DNA of 64,000 nt, from assembly GCF_037203765.1 (NCBI RefSeq), contig NZ_JBBCAS010000010.1, positions 1-64,000 of the forward strand, given 5' to 3'. Source of the stretch: Sediminicola sp037203765 (GTDB lineage Bacteria; Bacteroidota; Bacteroidia; Flavobacteriales; Flavobacteriaceae). Each line of letters starts with the position of its first letter. Position 1 is the first letter of the stretch. Positions 35,133 to 43,335 of this stretch are shown here, piece by piece. A program made the translations under genes and the position numbers. The notes beneath the pieces were generated by a model that was not told the DNA's origin, did no database searches, and was given only the letters and a program-made list of their open reading frames with translations.

Positions 35133-35869
35133 AAGTGTTTTTTGAACTTTAAAGAATGAGTTTAATATGTCGTAAACCTTACAAAAAATTTTATTTACGA
35201 TCTTTGAGATATGACCTAGAAATAGGGCACACTTAGAAGGTGCGATTGATTTGATAAGTCGCACCTGCATCTTACTAATCTTAAGAGTAAGCGCTTTTAT
35301 AATATATAAAAAACTTAAAGAAGTTAAAAGAAAAACACATCCTTTATGCCTTGGTGTACATATAGGAATATTGATATTGGTAATTGTATTAAAAAAAAAT
35401 TTTATAAAAGTAAAAATGCCCATGTAGTTTTTAATGATCATAGATATAACAGCTAAGATTAGTTTAACTTCTATATCCAAATATAAAGTTGGTTTTACAC
35501 TAGCATTTATATCAATGGGCTGAAGAAAGGGTGTTTTTGTTTGACTCATAATAGGTACGATTAGCCTATGGGGTCGATTTGGGCTTAATTCCCTAAAAAA
35601 ATATTTAAAATTCTCGGAAACCGAAGTAACCAAGAATTTTTGGGGGAACCAAAAACCAAAAATAGATTTTACCCTGTTTTCAGGGAGATAATTCTTTATC
35701 CATCTTACAAGATCACCCATTGTATACATAACCAAGTAAGATAGTTTTTTTTGCGGCTTATCTATTAAAATTAAATGACTTAACCTCTCTTTTATTATTT
35801 AAAGTGATGCTATACTTACAATCTATTCCACTGAACACAGCTTACTGTTTTAGGACAGGTGACTTTTAT
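35133..35869 (-). other. Long leader or non-coding transcript candidate upstream of the LytTR gene
   Basis: About 730 bp lie between a strong candidate promoter (35870-35877) and the LytTR start. The LytTR frame stays open to about 35735, but the extra 200 residues are very basic and hydrophobic, with only about eight acidic residues and six cysteines, and match nothing I know. A perfect 8-bp hairpin AGGTGCGA/TCGCACCT with a 13-nt loop lies at 35238-35266, about 105 bp before the LytTR start. The stretch may be an untranslated leader or a small RNA. Confidence 0.45.
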
Positions 35870-35993
35870 CAAATTTACGCTCAAAAATGATTGTTTCATA
35901 AGAATTCCTACTACACTTAGTAAGTGTGGACCTCAAACGATAAGTGTATCTCGGAGTTGCATAAGCGTTTTGATCTGAATTTATAAGTATAGT
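35870..35993 (-). promoter_or_regulatory. Promoter with five phased activator boxes
   Basis: On the plus strand TAAG-type boxes start at 35899 (TAAGAATTC), 35921 (TAAGTGTGG), 35941 (TAAGTGTAT), 35962 (TAAGCGTTT) and 35984 (TAAGTATAG), spaced 22, 20, 21 and 22 bp. On the minus strand they read roughly ACxCTTAT. A perfect -7 element TAAATTTG (minus strand, 35877 to 35870) lies 22 bp beyond the first box, in the same phase. The box at 35914-35927 also forms a palindrome ACACTTA-G-TAAGTGT. The arrangement fits LytTR-type direct repeats and would drive transcription toward the LytTR gene. Confidence 0.6.
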
Positions 35994-36041
35994 TTTTTGA
36001 TATAATTTTTTAGCATAAAAAGGATCAAATAGAATAATGGC

Positions 36042-38654
36042 TTATGGAATATTGGCTATTGGGAGTAATTCAAAATTAAATCCATCTAAGAAGTCTCCGT
36101 CGGCAGAACCCTTGATCTGAAAAGGAAGGACCGATACTTTTGGAGCCATACCTAAATTTTTTATATAGGTTTTATCTATACGTAGTTCATATTGCCCTGG
36201 CAAAAGTCCAAAGTATCCAAAATAACCATCATTTTCTGAGATGATAGTAGCCACTAATTTTCCATGCACATCGTGGATTGTTATGGGAATGCCTCCTATT
36301 AATTTGCCTGATTTGGTAGTTGGGTTATTGATATGCCCTTCAATTTCTCCCATTACCGAGACGGGAATGTATATCTGCTGGTTTTGATTGGGAACCACAT
36401 CAATGGCAATAACGGGGTCTTTAATTACCCAAGCAATTTGGTCGAAACTCCCAGGATTCACCCGAAGTAGGTATCGTTTGTAGGGTACTAGGTTTAAAAG
36501 ACTAATACTTCCGTTGCGATTCTTTCGTTTTCTATGACCTCCATCGAGGGAGTATTTTAATCCATGGAGGAGTGGTTCTTTTTTATCTTGTACACCATTG
36601 GCGTTAAGGTCTAGAAAGGGCAACAATGTTAATACGCCTTGGCCCATACTATGCATATTGTTAAATTGAATACGATCCGATTTTGTATGGTACAAAATGC
36701 TACCACTTGCTGCTTGGGTAGTAGAAAAATATTTCTTTGAGTGCCGCTCCGAAACTGAAAATTGAAGGTGATTTACATTGAATCTAGCACTAAAACCTAA
36801 GTAGTTTTGATTACTTGCCAGGTCACGCTCATAGAACAATCGGGCTGCTCCTAAGTTTATGATTCTCTTTTCAACGGCTAGTTTTACGGATCTTATGGTT
36901 TGGCTATTGTGTTCATATTTTAATTCTGGAATAATGGCAATTTCTGGTAAATGTTGGAGCTGCATAGATAAGTTGCTATATAGGCTTATCTGTTCACTAT
37001 CTCTTAGAATAGCCGTGGTGGAAAAATTGGCATTGACCCCGTACAAAAATAAGGAAGTATGCCAGTCTAAATTGGCAACATCATATTGTGGCAGTTTTAG
37101 TTTGGCAAAAGTAAACCTGTGTAATGATGAGAATTTATTGATTTTTAATGGTAGTTGTAAAACTACTTTTTGCTTTTGTAGAACGGAATGGAGAACAGCC
37201 TTCTGATCTCTTTCATAGGCATTGTAATCTATTTGGAGCTGGGCGTTAAGAGGCATGTTTACATTTAGACTAAATTGCGAGAGTACCCCAAAATAACGAG
37301 CTGCAGAAAACAATAAATTGGAACCAAGCCTTACAGAGGAAGTGGTAAAAGGTATTGGTTTCCCCTCATTTCCTTCGCTTAGGTATTCCAGCCCTGCTCC
37401 AATGGTAATTCGGTTTCCTAATCCATAAAAGAACTGTCCTTTGAAAACATAGTTATCGCCATCATCTAAGACTTTACCCCCGTGCATCGTGTATTCCAAG
37501 GTGCCTTTTGGAATAAAGTCATATGGAATATTAATGCGTTTTTCCTGGGTTCTTTCCTCTCCCCATGGGCCAATAAATACAAAGGTTATTTTAGAATTTC
37601 CATAAATAAGAGGTATGTCAAATGAATAGGCTCCATTCTTATCAGCCCTTTGGTAATCAAGAAGATTATCATTTACATATAGTTCCACCAACCAATCCGG
37701 TTCTGTTTTGTCTTGTATCTTATAAGTACCGAACATAGTTCTTCTGATTGAAGGGGAGCTGCTTAAACTTGCACCATAAATTGGATTAAAAACGGAAGAG
37801 ATAGTTGAGGGGGTAATTCGTCCAAAAACCACTTCTTTTAATGATCTAGCGGAATTGTTTACATATCGCCATCGAAAGGATTGGTGTGAAAATTCAACAG
37901 GACTTTGATTATTATAATAAAGGTTTAGCTGTGTTTCTCCTCCTAGTACTCCGGCGCCTATTCCTAGTGTAGCTGTATACCTACTTTTTCTTTCACTAAT
38001 TTGGGTGCTCGTGACTGCCCAGTCCATTATGGCTCCTTCATTGATTCTTAAATGACCAGGTATAAGGGTGTCTGCAGAAATAGTAGGTGCTGTTATCCCC
38101 AGTTTTTTATATATCTGTTCCCTTTCCAATGATCTTATAAACGGTAGTTTCAGATTGGTTTTTAAACCAAGGGACATTTTACGATAATTGAAATTTAGCT
38201 GCAGACCAAAAATAGGACCAAAATTAGAAGCCTCAAGATATACGGCCTCACCTGTAATCTTAATATCGTCTGGTGCAATAGCAGTTGTCTTACCTTCAAA
38301 ATATATCTCATTGGTAAGACTGTTCAGGTTATAATTATTTTCTTCTTGAATTATAAATCCAGAAATTTCTTCGAAATTTGAGGTATGTTTATTTTTGATT
38401 TTTAAGAGCTCAAAAAATTCAATTACCGGGACATAGACCTTGTAATTATCCACAATACAAAGTATGTTGTAACTGCCTAATTTTGATATTTCTAAACTAA
38501 TCGGGACTATTTCTATTTCTTTTTGCTGAGCAGCGGAAGTCTGTAAGCCTATAAAGAAAAATAAAAGGATGTGCAGGAAATACAATGCCTCATTGGGAAA
38601 CTTTATAATTCCAATGAATGTGCTTTGAATTATGCTTTTTAACCCCTTGGGCAT
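36042..38654 (-). CDS. Fimbrial usher-like outer-membrane protein
   Basis: An 870-residue exported protein (signal peptide ending near TSAAQQ). It aligns in style with FimD/PapC ushers. An N-terminal domain of about 30-160 is followed by barrel strands. A segment at about 310-390 (VELYVNDNLLDYQRADKNG, then YDFIPKGTLEYTMHGGKV) mirrors the usher rule of xVxxNGxxxY...GxFxI and VP...GTLRYxVxAG. Many alternating strands with aromatic residues follow to about 670, then PFLDLNANGVQDKKEPLL and two small beta-sandwich (CnaB/carboxypeptidase-regulatory-like) domains at the end. Ushers form the outer-membrane pore that polymerises pilins. Its ATG overlaps the stop of the upstream pilin gene (TAATG). Confidence 0.8.
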   Translation of the reverse strand: MPKGLKSIIQSTFIGIIKFPNEALYFLHILLFFFIGLQTSAAQQKEIEIVPISLEISKLGSYNILCIVDNYKVYVPVIEFFELLKIKNKHTSNFEEISGFIIQEENNYNLNSLTNEIYFEGKTTAIAPDDIKITGEAVYLEASNFGPIFGLQLNFNYRKMSLGLKTNLKLPFIRSLEREQIYKKLGITAPTISADTLIPGHLRINEGAIMDWAVTSTQISERKSRYTATLGIGAGVLGGETQLNLYYNNQSPVEFSHQSFRWRYVNNSARSLKEVVFGRITPSTISSVFNPIYGASLSSSPSIRRTMFGTYKIQDKTEPDWLVELYVNDNLLDYQRADKNGAYSFDIPLIYGNSKITFVFIGPWGEERTQEKRINIPYDFIPKGTLEYTMHGGKVLDDGDNYVFKGQFFYGLGNRITIGAGLEYLSEGNEGKPIPFTTSSVRLGSNLLFSAARYFGVLSQFSLNVNMPLNAQLQIDYNAYERDQKAVLHSVLQKQKVVLQLPLKINKFSSLHRFTFAKLKLPQYDVANLDWHTSLFLYGVNANFSTTAILRDSEQISLYSNLSMQLQHLPEIAIIPELKYEHNSQTIRSVKLAVEKRIINLGAARLFYERDLASNQNYLGFSARFNVNHLQFSVSERHSKKYFSTTQAASGSILYHTKSDRIQFNNMHSMGQGVLTLLPFLDLNANGVQDKKEPLLHGLKYSLDGGHRKRKNRNGSISLLNLVPYKRYLLRVNPGSFDQIAWVIKDPVIAIDVVPNQNQQIYIPVSVMGEIEGHINNPTTKSGKLIGGIPITIHDVHGKLVATIISENDGYFGYFGLLPGQYELRIDKTYIKNLGMAPKVSVLPFQIKGSADGDFLDGFNFELLPIANIP

Positions 38655-39160
38655 TATTCATAATTAAAGGTAATGAGGAAGGATCCACTGTATGTGCCTG
38701 GGGGTGAGTTGACATTGTCTTGCACGGTGAGCGTGCCACCAAGTCTCAATCGTGTCTTATTCGGAGAAACCGTATTGACTACAAAGGGGATATGAGGGTC
38801 TGTTTCTCCAATTTCAAAGGTAATGCTACCACCATTACTACCTGTTAGGGTACTTGGACCTTGATTTATTATAGAAATATTGGTTCCTGAATATGCTTCA
38901 ATATCTATCAATGCGGTATGATAAGGAGCATAACTTTCCAAATGATAAACGTTACCAGTGTTGGTAATAGTACCTGTAGAATCCATGATCAAAGTTCCTC
39001 CAGAGCCTTGTTGTGTAAGCATTCCGAAACTAAAATTTTGAATGGTTTCGACGCCAATAATTTGGGCATTTAGGGAAGAGGTTAATAGGATGCAAAGTAT
39101 CCAATTACTAAGAACGAGTGCTTTTAGCTTAATAAGAATACCTTTTACCCTAATTTTCAT
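38654..39160 (-). CDS. DUF4402-type second fimbrial subunit
   Basis: The protein has about 168 residues with a signal peptide ending SSLNAQ. The mature part has the DUF4402 pattern: TIQNFSFGMLTQQGSGGTLI, DSTGTITNTGNVY, a middle beta region, and TRLRLGGTLTVQDN with SPPGTYSGSFLITFNYE at the end. DUF4402 proteins have an immunoglobulin-like fold and are pilin-like subunits. It differs strongly from the subunit at 40053, so it may be a tip or minor subunit. ATG 39178 is an alternative start. It lies between the chaperone and usher genes, the order expected in a chaperone-usher operon. Confidence 0.75.
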   Translation of the reverse strand: MKIRVKGILIKLKALVLSNWILCILLTSSLNAQIIGVETIQNFSFGMLTQQGSGGTLIMDSTGTITNTGNVYHLESYAPYHTALIDIEAYSGTNISIINQGPSTLTGSNGGSITFEIGETDPHIPFVVNTVSPNKTRLRLGGTLTVQDNVNSPPGTYSGSFLITFNYE

Positions 39161-39189
39161 AAGTGTGTTACACCGCATAACTGGAAGAT

Positions 39190-40032
39190 TTATAGTTTAT
39201 ACACTTCTTCCAATAACTGTTGGTCCCCTTCTTTAAAAGAAATACGTAACAATCCAGTGGTAAGATCAACTCCAGTATTCATGTAAAGTGGAAGTTTTAT
39301 GATCCGTTCTGTATTAGGGGTATAAACAGATACTCCGTTAATTTTTCCCACCACTGTTTTTTTAAGATTACTACCTATGTGCGTCACTTCGATATTGCCA
39401 TATACAGATCTATTTCCGCTTCGATTTAGTTGAAAGGTTGCGACAGGTGATCCTTCTGTTGAAGTATCTAAGGTAAAGTTGTCTATATTCACCGTTGCAT
39501 TGACAGTGCCTTTACGTATAATTATGGGAATGGTTACTCCATATATGGGGGTAAGCTTTATAGAAACATTATTTGCATTTGTTGAGGCTTTGGGTTTTTG
39601 GTTGCCATTTCTGTTGGGGTCATGACGAAAGTATAAGTGAGATCTGTATTCTCCTGGTGTTAACTCCGCACTTCTGATTAATTGCAGTTTAACTGTTTGT
39701 GATTCTTTTGGAGCCAGAACTATTTCTCTTGGAAAGAAACGGAAATTAGAATCTGCAAATTGATGACCAGCTTCTGAGCTATCTATGATATGAAATCCCC
39801 CATCCTTTTCCATTTTAATATTTAATGTAGAAATGGTATAGTAAGTGGTATCCATTCCCGTATTTGTAATATTCAATTTTTCAAATTGTTTGTGGTTGCC
39901 AAAAACAATCCTTTTTGGATATACCAACAATTCACCTTGCGCACGGCCAATGGCCGATTGTAGAAGAAAGATCAATACAAAAATAATCAGATGATTATCT
40001 AATATTATATTTTTGGAAGGATGGGGGATCAT
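39190..40032 (-). CDS. PapD-like periplasmic pilus chaperone
   Basis: A 280-residue exported protein (signal peptide ending GRAQG). Two immunoglobulin-like domains follow: the first starts with GELLVYPKRIVFGNHKQFEK, contains FRFFPREIVLAPKESQTVKL and RLYFRHD-like strand F-G (SHLYFRHDPN), and the second has PIYGVTIPIIIRKGTVNA. This layout matches the PapD/FimC periplasmic chaperone superfamily, which completes pilin folds by donor-strand complementation. The classic Arg near the start and the Lys of the inter-domain region are plausible but cannot be fixed without a structural alignment. It follows the major pilin gene by 20 bp. Confidence 0.8.
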   Translation of the reverse strand: MIPHPSKNIILDNHLIIFVLIFLLQSAIGRAQGELLVYPKRIVFGNHKQFEKLNITNTGMDTTYYTISTLNIKMEKDGGFHIIDSSEAGHQFADSNFRFFPREIVLAPKESQTVKLQLIRSAELTPGEYRSHLYFRHDPNRNGNQKPKASTNANNVSIKLTPIYGVTIPIIIRKGTVNATVNIDNFTLDTSTEGSPVATFQLNRSGNRSVYGNIEVTHIGSNLKKTVVGKINGVSVYTPNTERIIKLPLYMNTGVDLTTGLLRISFKEGDQQLLEEVYKL

Positions 40033-40052
40033 AGTTAGGTGTTTAAAAAGGC

Positions 40053-40556
40053 TTAATTATAATTTACGGTAACAGTTAAGTCAGCTGCATTTGTATAGAC
40101 TTCGTCCGCCTGATTGGCTCCCACATTTAAAGTAGCACCTATATTTACCGTGGAAGAACCACTACCATTCAAGGTACCTTGAGTAGCTGGACTACTTATA
40201 AAGGTATCTACGGTCATAGTTGACGTTGGGCCAGACAATGTGATTGAAGAAGGCAGCGTTAAGGAATAGGTGCTATTAGCTTCACCGGTTACGGTAAATG
40301 ATGCAGCCGTCGAAGCTGTTCCGCTAGTGGAGAGGGTAACACCTCCAGTTGAGCTCCTACTGCCGTCTGTCCCTAGTACAACGGTACCTGTGGTGGGTGC
40401 GGCAGCCAAAGTTCCAAAATTCATGTCTGCAGCATTAACTATACTGATTGGAGTGATAATTTCGGCCGTCGTGGAGGCTGTTGCAGAGTCTTGCGCACTA
40501 GCGGCTGTAGCAGCTAAAAATAAAGCAAATGATAAGATTCGGGAATGTTTGTTCAT
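40053..40556 (-). CDS. DUF4402-type major fimbrial subunit candidate
   Basis: A 167-residue exported protein (signal peptide MNKHSRILSFALFLAATAAS-AQ). The mature protein is rich in Thr, Ser, Ala and Gly, lacks Cys, and has the DUF4402 pattern: ITPISIVNAADMNFGTLAAA, a TSTGGVTLSTSGTAS turn region, FTVTGEANSTYSLTLPSSI, and a C-terminal strand ADLTVTVNYN. The N-terminal segment before NFG is the expected donor strand. Being first in the operon and the most pilin-like, it is probably the main shaft subunit. The codon usage is less AT-rich than that of its neighbours, as is common for highly expressed surface proteins. Confidence 0.78.
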   Translation of the reverse strand: MNKHSRILSFALFLAATAASAQDSATASTTAEIITPISIVNAADMNFGTLAAAPTTGTVVLGTDGSRSSTGGVTLSTSGTASTAASFTVTGEANSTYSLTLPSSITLSGPTSTMTVDTFISSPATQGTLNGSGSSTVNIGATLNVGANQADEVYTNAADLTVTVNYN

Positions 40557-41087
40557 AGGTATTCGTTTTGGTTAATATTAATTATATCCTTATATGGCGG
40601 AGGCTGGCACATGCAACAGGGGATTGCCTGTATAGGTACTCATAGAGGTATACTTGGGCTTCGAATTCTTTACTTTTAATGAAACCTCAGGATACTTTTC
40701 AAAGAGTAAATTCATGTGCTGCTACCTCATATAAGTGGTTGTTGCATTTCAAAAGTAATTCATTACAAAGTGCATTTTTAAATTTTGGACATTCTCTTAG
40801 TAGACGGTGGATTGATAAAATAAGTGTATCAAATTAGGTCATAAGTGATCTAGTAGCAGATTGCTATTCGAGGGAGAGGCATGTGTTTGATATAGATTAA
40901 AAGCTATATTTGGTCAGAACGGGAACACCTAACTATTTTTTATCGAACTGTAAGTGCTGTAAAGGTAATTAAGATGAGGTATGTAAAAATGAGTAGACAC
41001 ATCAAAACATGCCCAAGTTTTATGACGTGTATTCAAAGCGGCCTCCCTATGGAGTAGGTACCAATGGGATTAAATAAGACTAATAAT
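40557..41087 (-). promoter_or_regulatory. Upstream region of the fimbrial operon with a 21-bp-spaced box pair
   Basis: A 531-bp region without a gene between the GAF kinase and the pilin operon. Two matching boxes, TAAGTGTATC at 40821 and TAAGTGATC at 40842, are spaced 21 bp; further TAAGTG hexamers occur at 40732 and 40951. The first box is identical over ten bases to the box at 35941 near the LytTR gene. A candidate -7 element (TACTTTTG on the minus strand) is at 40757-40750. Confidence 0.5.
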
Positions 41088-42278
41088 TTATTTTGGAATT
41101 TTGAAACCAAATGTGCTTCCGTTTCCAACTTCCGAACGAACCCAAATTTGGCCTTCTAGATTTTGAACAATTTTTTTACAGGTTGCCAAACCTAGGCCAC
41201 TTCCGGAGTATGTTGTTTGATTGTGCAGTCTTTTGAAGGGCTTAAAGATGCGTTCAAGATATTCTTCTTCAATTCCAATTCCATTGTCCTTAATTTCAAA
41301 GGTCCAAGTTGTTAAAGACTCAGAGAATGAAATGTGTAACTCAGGGGTTTGATCATTTGGCTGATATTTTAATGCGTTTTCCATTAAATTCTGAAAAAGA
41401 ATTGTGATGGGCACTCTGTAGGAACTAATAATAGGTAAATGAGGGACGTTTAGTTTAGGGGAGTTATTAATGGAGTGTGATGTGATTCCTTCAAATATTT
41501 CTTCAACAAGATCCTTGAGTTTTATTTGTTCTTTGTCTTGATCTAAAGTACCACTACTTGCAAAACTTAAGAGGTCTTCAATAAGACTTTTCATGCGCTC
41601 ACAGCTCTCATTCATGATATTAAGGTACTTTTTATCCTTTTCATCCCATTGTCCTTCATTTTTTTTAATGATAAGCTTCAAGAATGAATCAATGCCTCTA
41701 AGAGGTGCTTTTAAGTCATGTGCGGCGGTATAGGAGAATTCTTCCATATTTTTAGAATATTCTTCCACTTTAGATTGGTAAAGTTCTAACAGTTTATTTT
41801 TATTTCTTAACTCCATTAAATAAACCACTTGCTTCGATAACTTCTGTAGGCTGTTTTTTTGTTTCTCTGTTAAGGATTTTGGTTTATTTCCTAATACGCA
41901 TAGGGTTCCAACGGTAACACCGCTATGTGCGGTAAGTGGCACGCCAAAATAAAATCTATAACTTGGGTCATTGGAAACATAAGGATTTTCCTTAAACCTT
42001 TCGTCTATACTCAAGTCGGGTACTTCAAAATAAACTCCATCAGATGCAATAGCATGTTTACATATGGAATGTTCTAAGGATGTTGAATTTATATCTATTC
42101 CCAAATGGGATTTAAAAAACTGTTTGTCTTCAGCCAAAATATTTATTAATGCTATGGGAGTATTGCATATGGAAGCAGCAATAGATGTAATATCATCAAA
42201 CATTTCTTCCGGAGGGGTATCTAAAATATCATAGGATTCTATGACCTTCTGTCGTAGGATTTCATTGCTAGATGTCAT
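41088..42278 (-). CDS. GAF-domain histidine kinase
   Basis: A 396-residue soluble sensor kinase. Residues about 10-165 are a GAF domain closely related to the first GAF of the 1466-residue kinase (both share SHxGIDI/LNI-like and CVIxxxPK segments). A short coiled coil is followed by HisKA (SYTAAHDLKAPLRGID) and HATPase with N-box LMENALKYQPND, G1 KDNGIGI and G2 GSGLGLATCKKIV. It has no transmembrane segment, so the ligand is cytoplasmic. It lies next to the fimbrial operon and divergent from the receiver at 42603, which is its likely partner. Confidence 0.92.
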   Translation of the reverse strand: MTSSNEILRQKVIESYDILDTPPEEMFDDITSIAASICNTPIALINILAEDKQFFKSHLGIDINSTSLEHSICKHAIASDGVYFEVPDLSIDERFKENPYVSNDPSYRFYFGVPLTAHSGVTVGTLCVLGNKPKSLTEKQKNSLQKLSKQVVYLMELRNKNKLLELYQSKVEEYSKNMEEFSYTAAHDLKAPLRGIDSFLKLIIKKNEGQWDEKDKKYLNIMNESCERMKSLIEDLLSFASSGTLDQDKEQIKLKDLVEEIFEGITSHSINNSPKLNVPHLPIISSYRVPITILFQNLMENALKYQPNDQTPELHISFSESLTTWTFEIKDNGIGIEEEYLERIFKPFKRLHNQTTYSGSGLGLATCKKIVQNLEGQIWVRSEVGNGSTFGFKIPK

Positions 42279-42602
42279 TGGGGGTACGTTTTTAAATTGG
42301 GTACAAAACTATTGACTTTAATTTTAATAGAACAGGACCTTAATCAATATTTTGAGGAGATATAAGGTCATTTAAATATTAGATTTGGTCTATTGTGGAA
42401 TATGTCAACTACAATCTAGTAATATTCTTAAGTATTTTGAAATATTTGAAGACTTTAAACTTCAAGTAATTTAAATTTAATCAATTAGCAAAATGTAAAC
42501 ATTGAGCAATGGAAACAGTATTTTGTGGTCAAATTAATTTTTGTAAGAATTTTCTTAGTTTTGCAAAATTATTTTTGTACTTTATTACTTATATTCAATA
42601 TT
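42279..42602. other. Divergent intergenic region
   Basis: A 324-bp AT-rich region between the divergent GAF kinase and receiver genes. It must hold both promoters. I see no clear TAnnTTTG element with correct spacing for either gene, and no hairpin. Confidence 0.35.
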
Positions 42603-43010
42603 ATGAAGCATAATACAGTATGTATCATCGACGATGACCCGATATTCGTTTACGGTACCAAGGTGTTGCTGAACTATAACAGAAGTTTTTGTTCCAACAT
42701 AATTGTATATGAAAATGGGAAGGAAGCTTTGGATGATCTAAGGTTCATGGTAAAAACCAATGAGGCATTGCCTGAGGTCATATTTTTGGATCTGAACATG
42801 CCGGTAATGAACGGGTGGGAATTTTTGGACCAATTAAAAAAAATGGATCTAGGGAACAGGGTCGGGGTTTATGTTGTAAGTGCCTCCATTGACCATGAGG
42901 ATCAAGAAAAATCAAAGGAGTATGATATGGTGATAGATTTTATAGGAAAGCCACTAACCCCAAACAAACTGAAGCAATTGTTATTGGTTGCAGAAAAGAA
43001 GGCCCATTGA
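42603..43010 (+). CDS. Stand-alone response regulator
   Basis: A 135-residue receiver: VCIIDDDPIFVYGTKVLLNY, phosphoacceptor in VIFLDLNMPVMNGWEFLD, VSASI and FIGKPLTPNKLKQLL. It is a paralogue of the receiver at 26049 but is encoded with codons closer to the core genome. I start at ATG 42603 because it aligns with the paralogue's start; the frame reaches back to 42525 without homology. It is divergent from the GAF kinase. A terminator follows before tRNA-Lys. Confidence 0.9.
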   Translation: MKHNTVCIIDDDPIFVYGTKVLLNYNRSFCSNIIVYENGKEALDDLRFMVKTNEALPEVIFLDLNMPVMNGWEFLDQLKKMDLGNRVGVYVVSASIDHEDQEKSKEYDMVIDFIGKPLTPNKLKQLLLVAEKKAH

Positions 43011-43069
43011 ACCAGTTAAAGGAGCACGCGAATTGAATTAAACCCGAGATAAATAGATAGTAGAAGCAA

Positions 43070-43108
43070 AAAAGCCCAAAAACGTAATGTTTATGGGCTT
43101 TTTTTTTA
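43070..43108. terminator. Terminator between receiver gene and tRNA-Lys
   Basis: AAAAGCCCA...TGGGCTTTT, with an inner AAC/GTT pairing, flanked by A and T runs. It can serve both the plus-strand receiver gene and the minus-strand tRNA. Confidence 0.8.
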
Positions 43109-43124
43109 ATCAATTAAGATCTTG

Positions 43125-43197
43125 TGACCGGGCTGGGGCTCGAACCCAGGACCCTCTCCTTAAAAGGGAGATGCTCTACCAACTGAGCTACCAGGTC
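43125..43197 (-). tRNA. tRNA-Lys (TTT)
   Basis: A 73-nt tRNA with acceptor GACCTGG/CCCGGTC (one G-T pair), D-arm AGCTCAGTTGGTAGAGC, anticodon arm TCTCC-CTTTTAA-GGAGA (anticodon TTT), and T-arm CTGGGTTCGAGCCCCAG. Discriminator A; CCA not encoded. Confidence 0.96.
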
Positions 43198-43335
43198 ATT
43201 ATTTCAGCGCTAGCATATTGCTGTTTGCGGGTGCAAATATAAGGGCATTATTTTATTTCACAAGGCTTTTTTCGAATAAATTTATTTTTTTTTGAAATCC
43301 CCTTTATTTGAATCATTTTTACCCAAAATATTAGC

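Noticed and set aside
35133..35735. A 200-residue N-terminal extension of the LytTR protein
   Set aside because: Highly basic, hydrophobic and Cys-rich with very few acidic residues and no recognisable domain, so it is treated as a leader; kept as an open question in the findings.
26049..43010. An integrative element or prophage between the tRNA genes
   Set aside because: No integrase, relaxase, transposase or phage gene, and no clear direct repeat of a tRNA 3' end at the far side.
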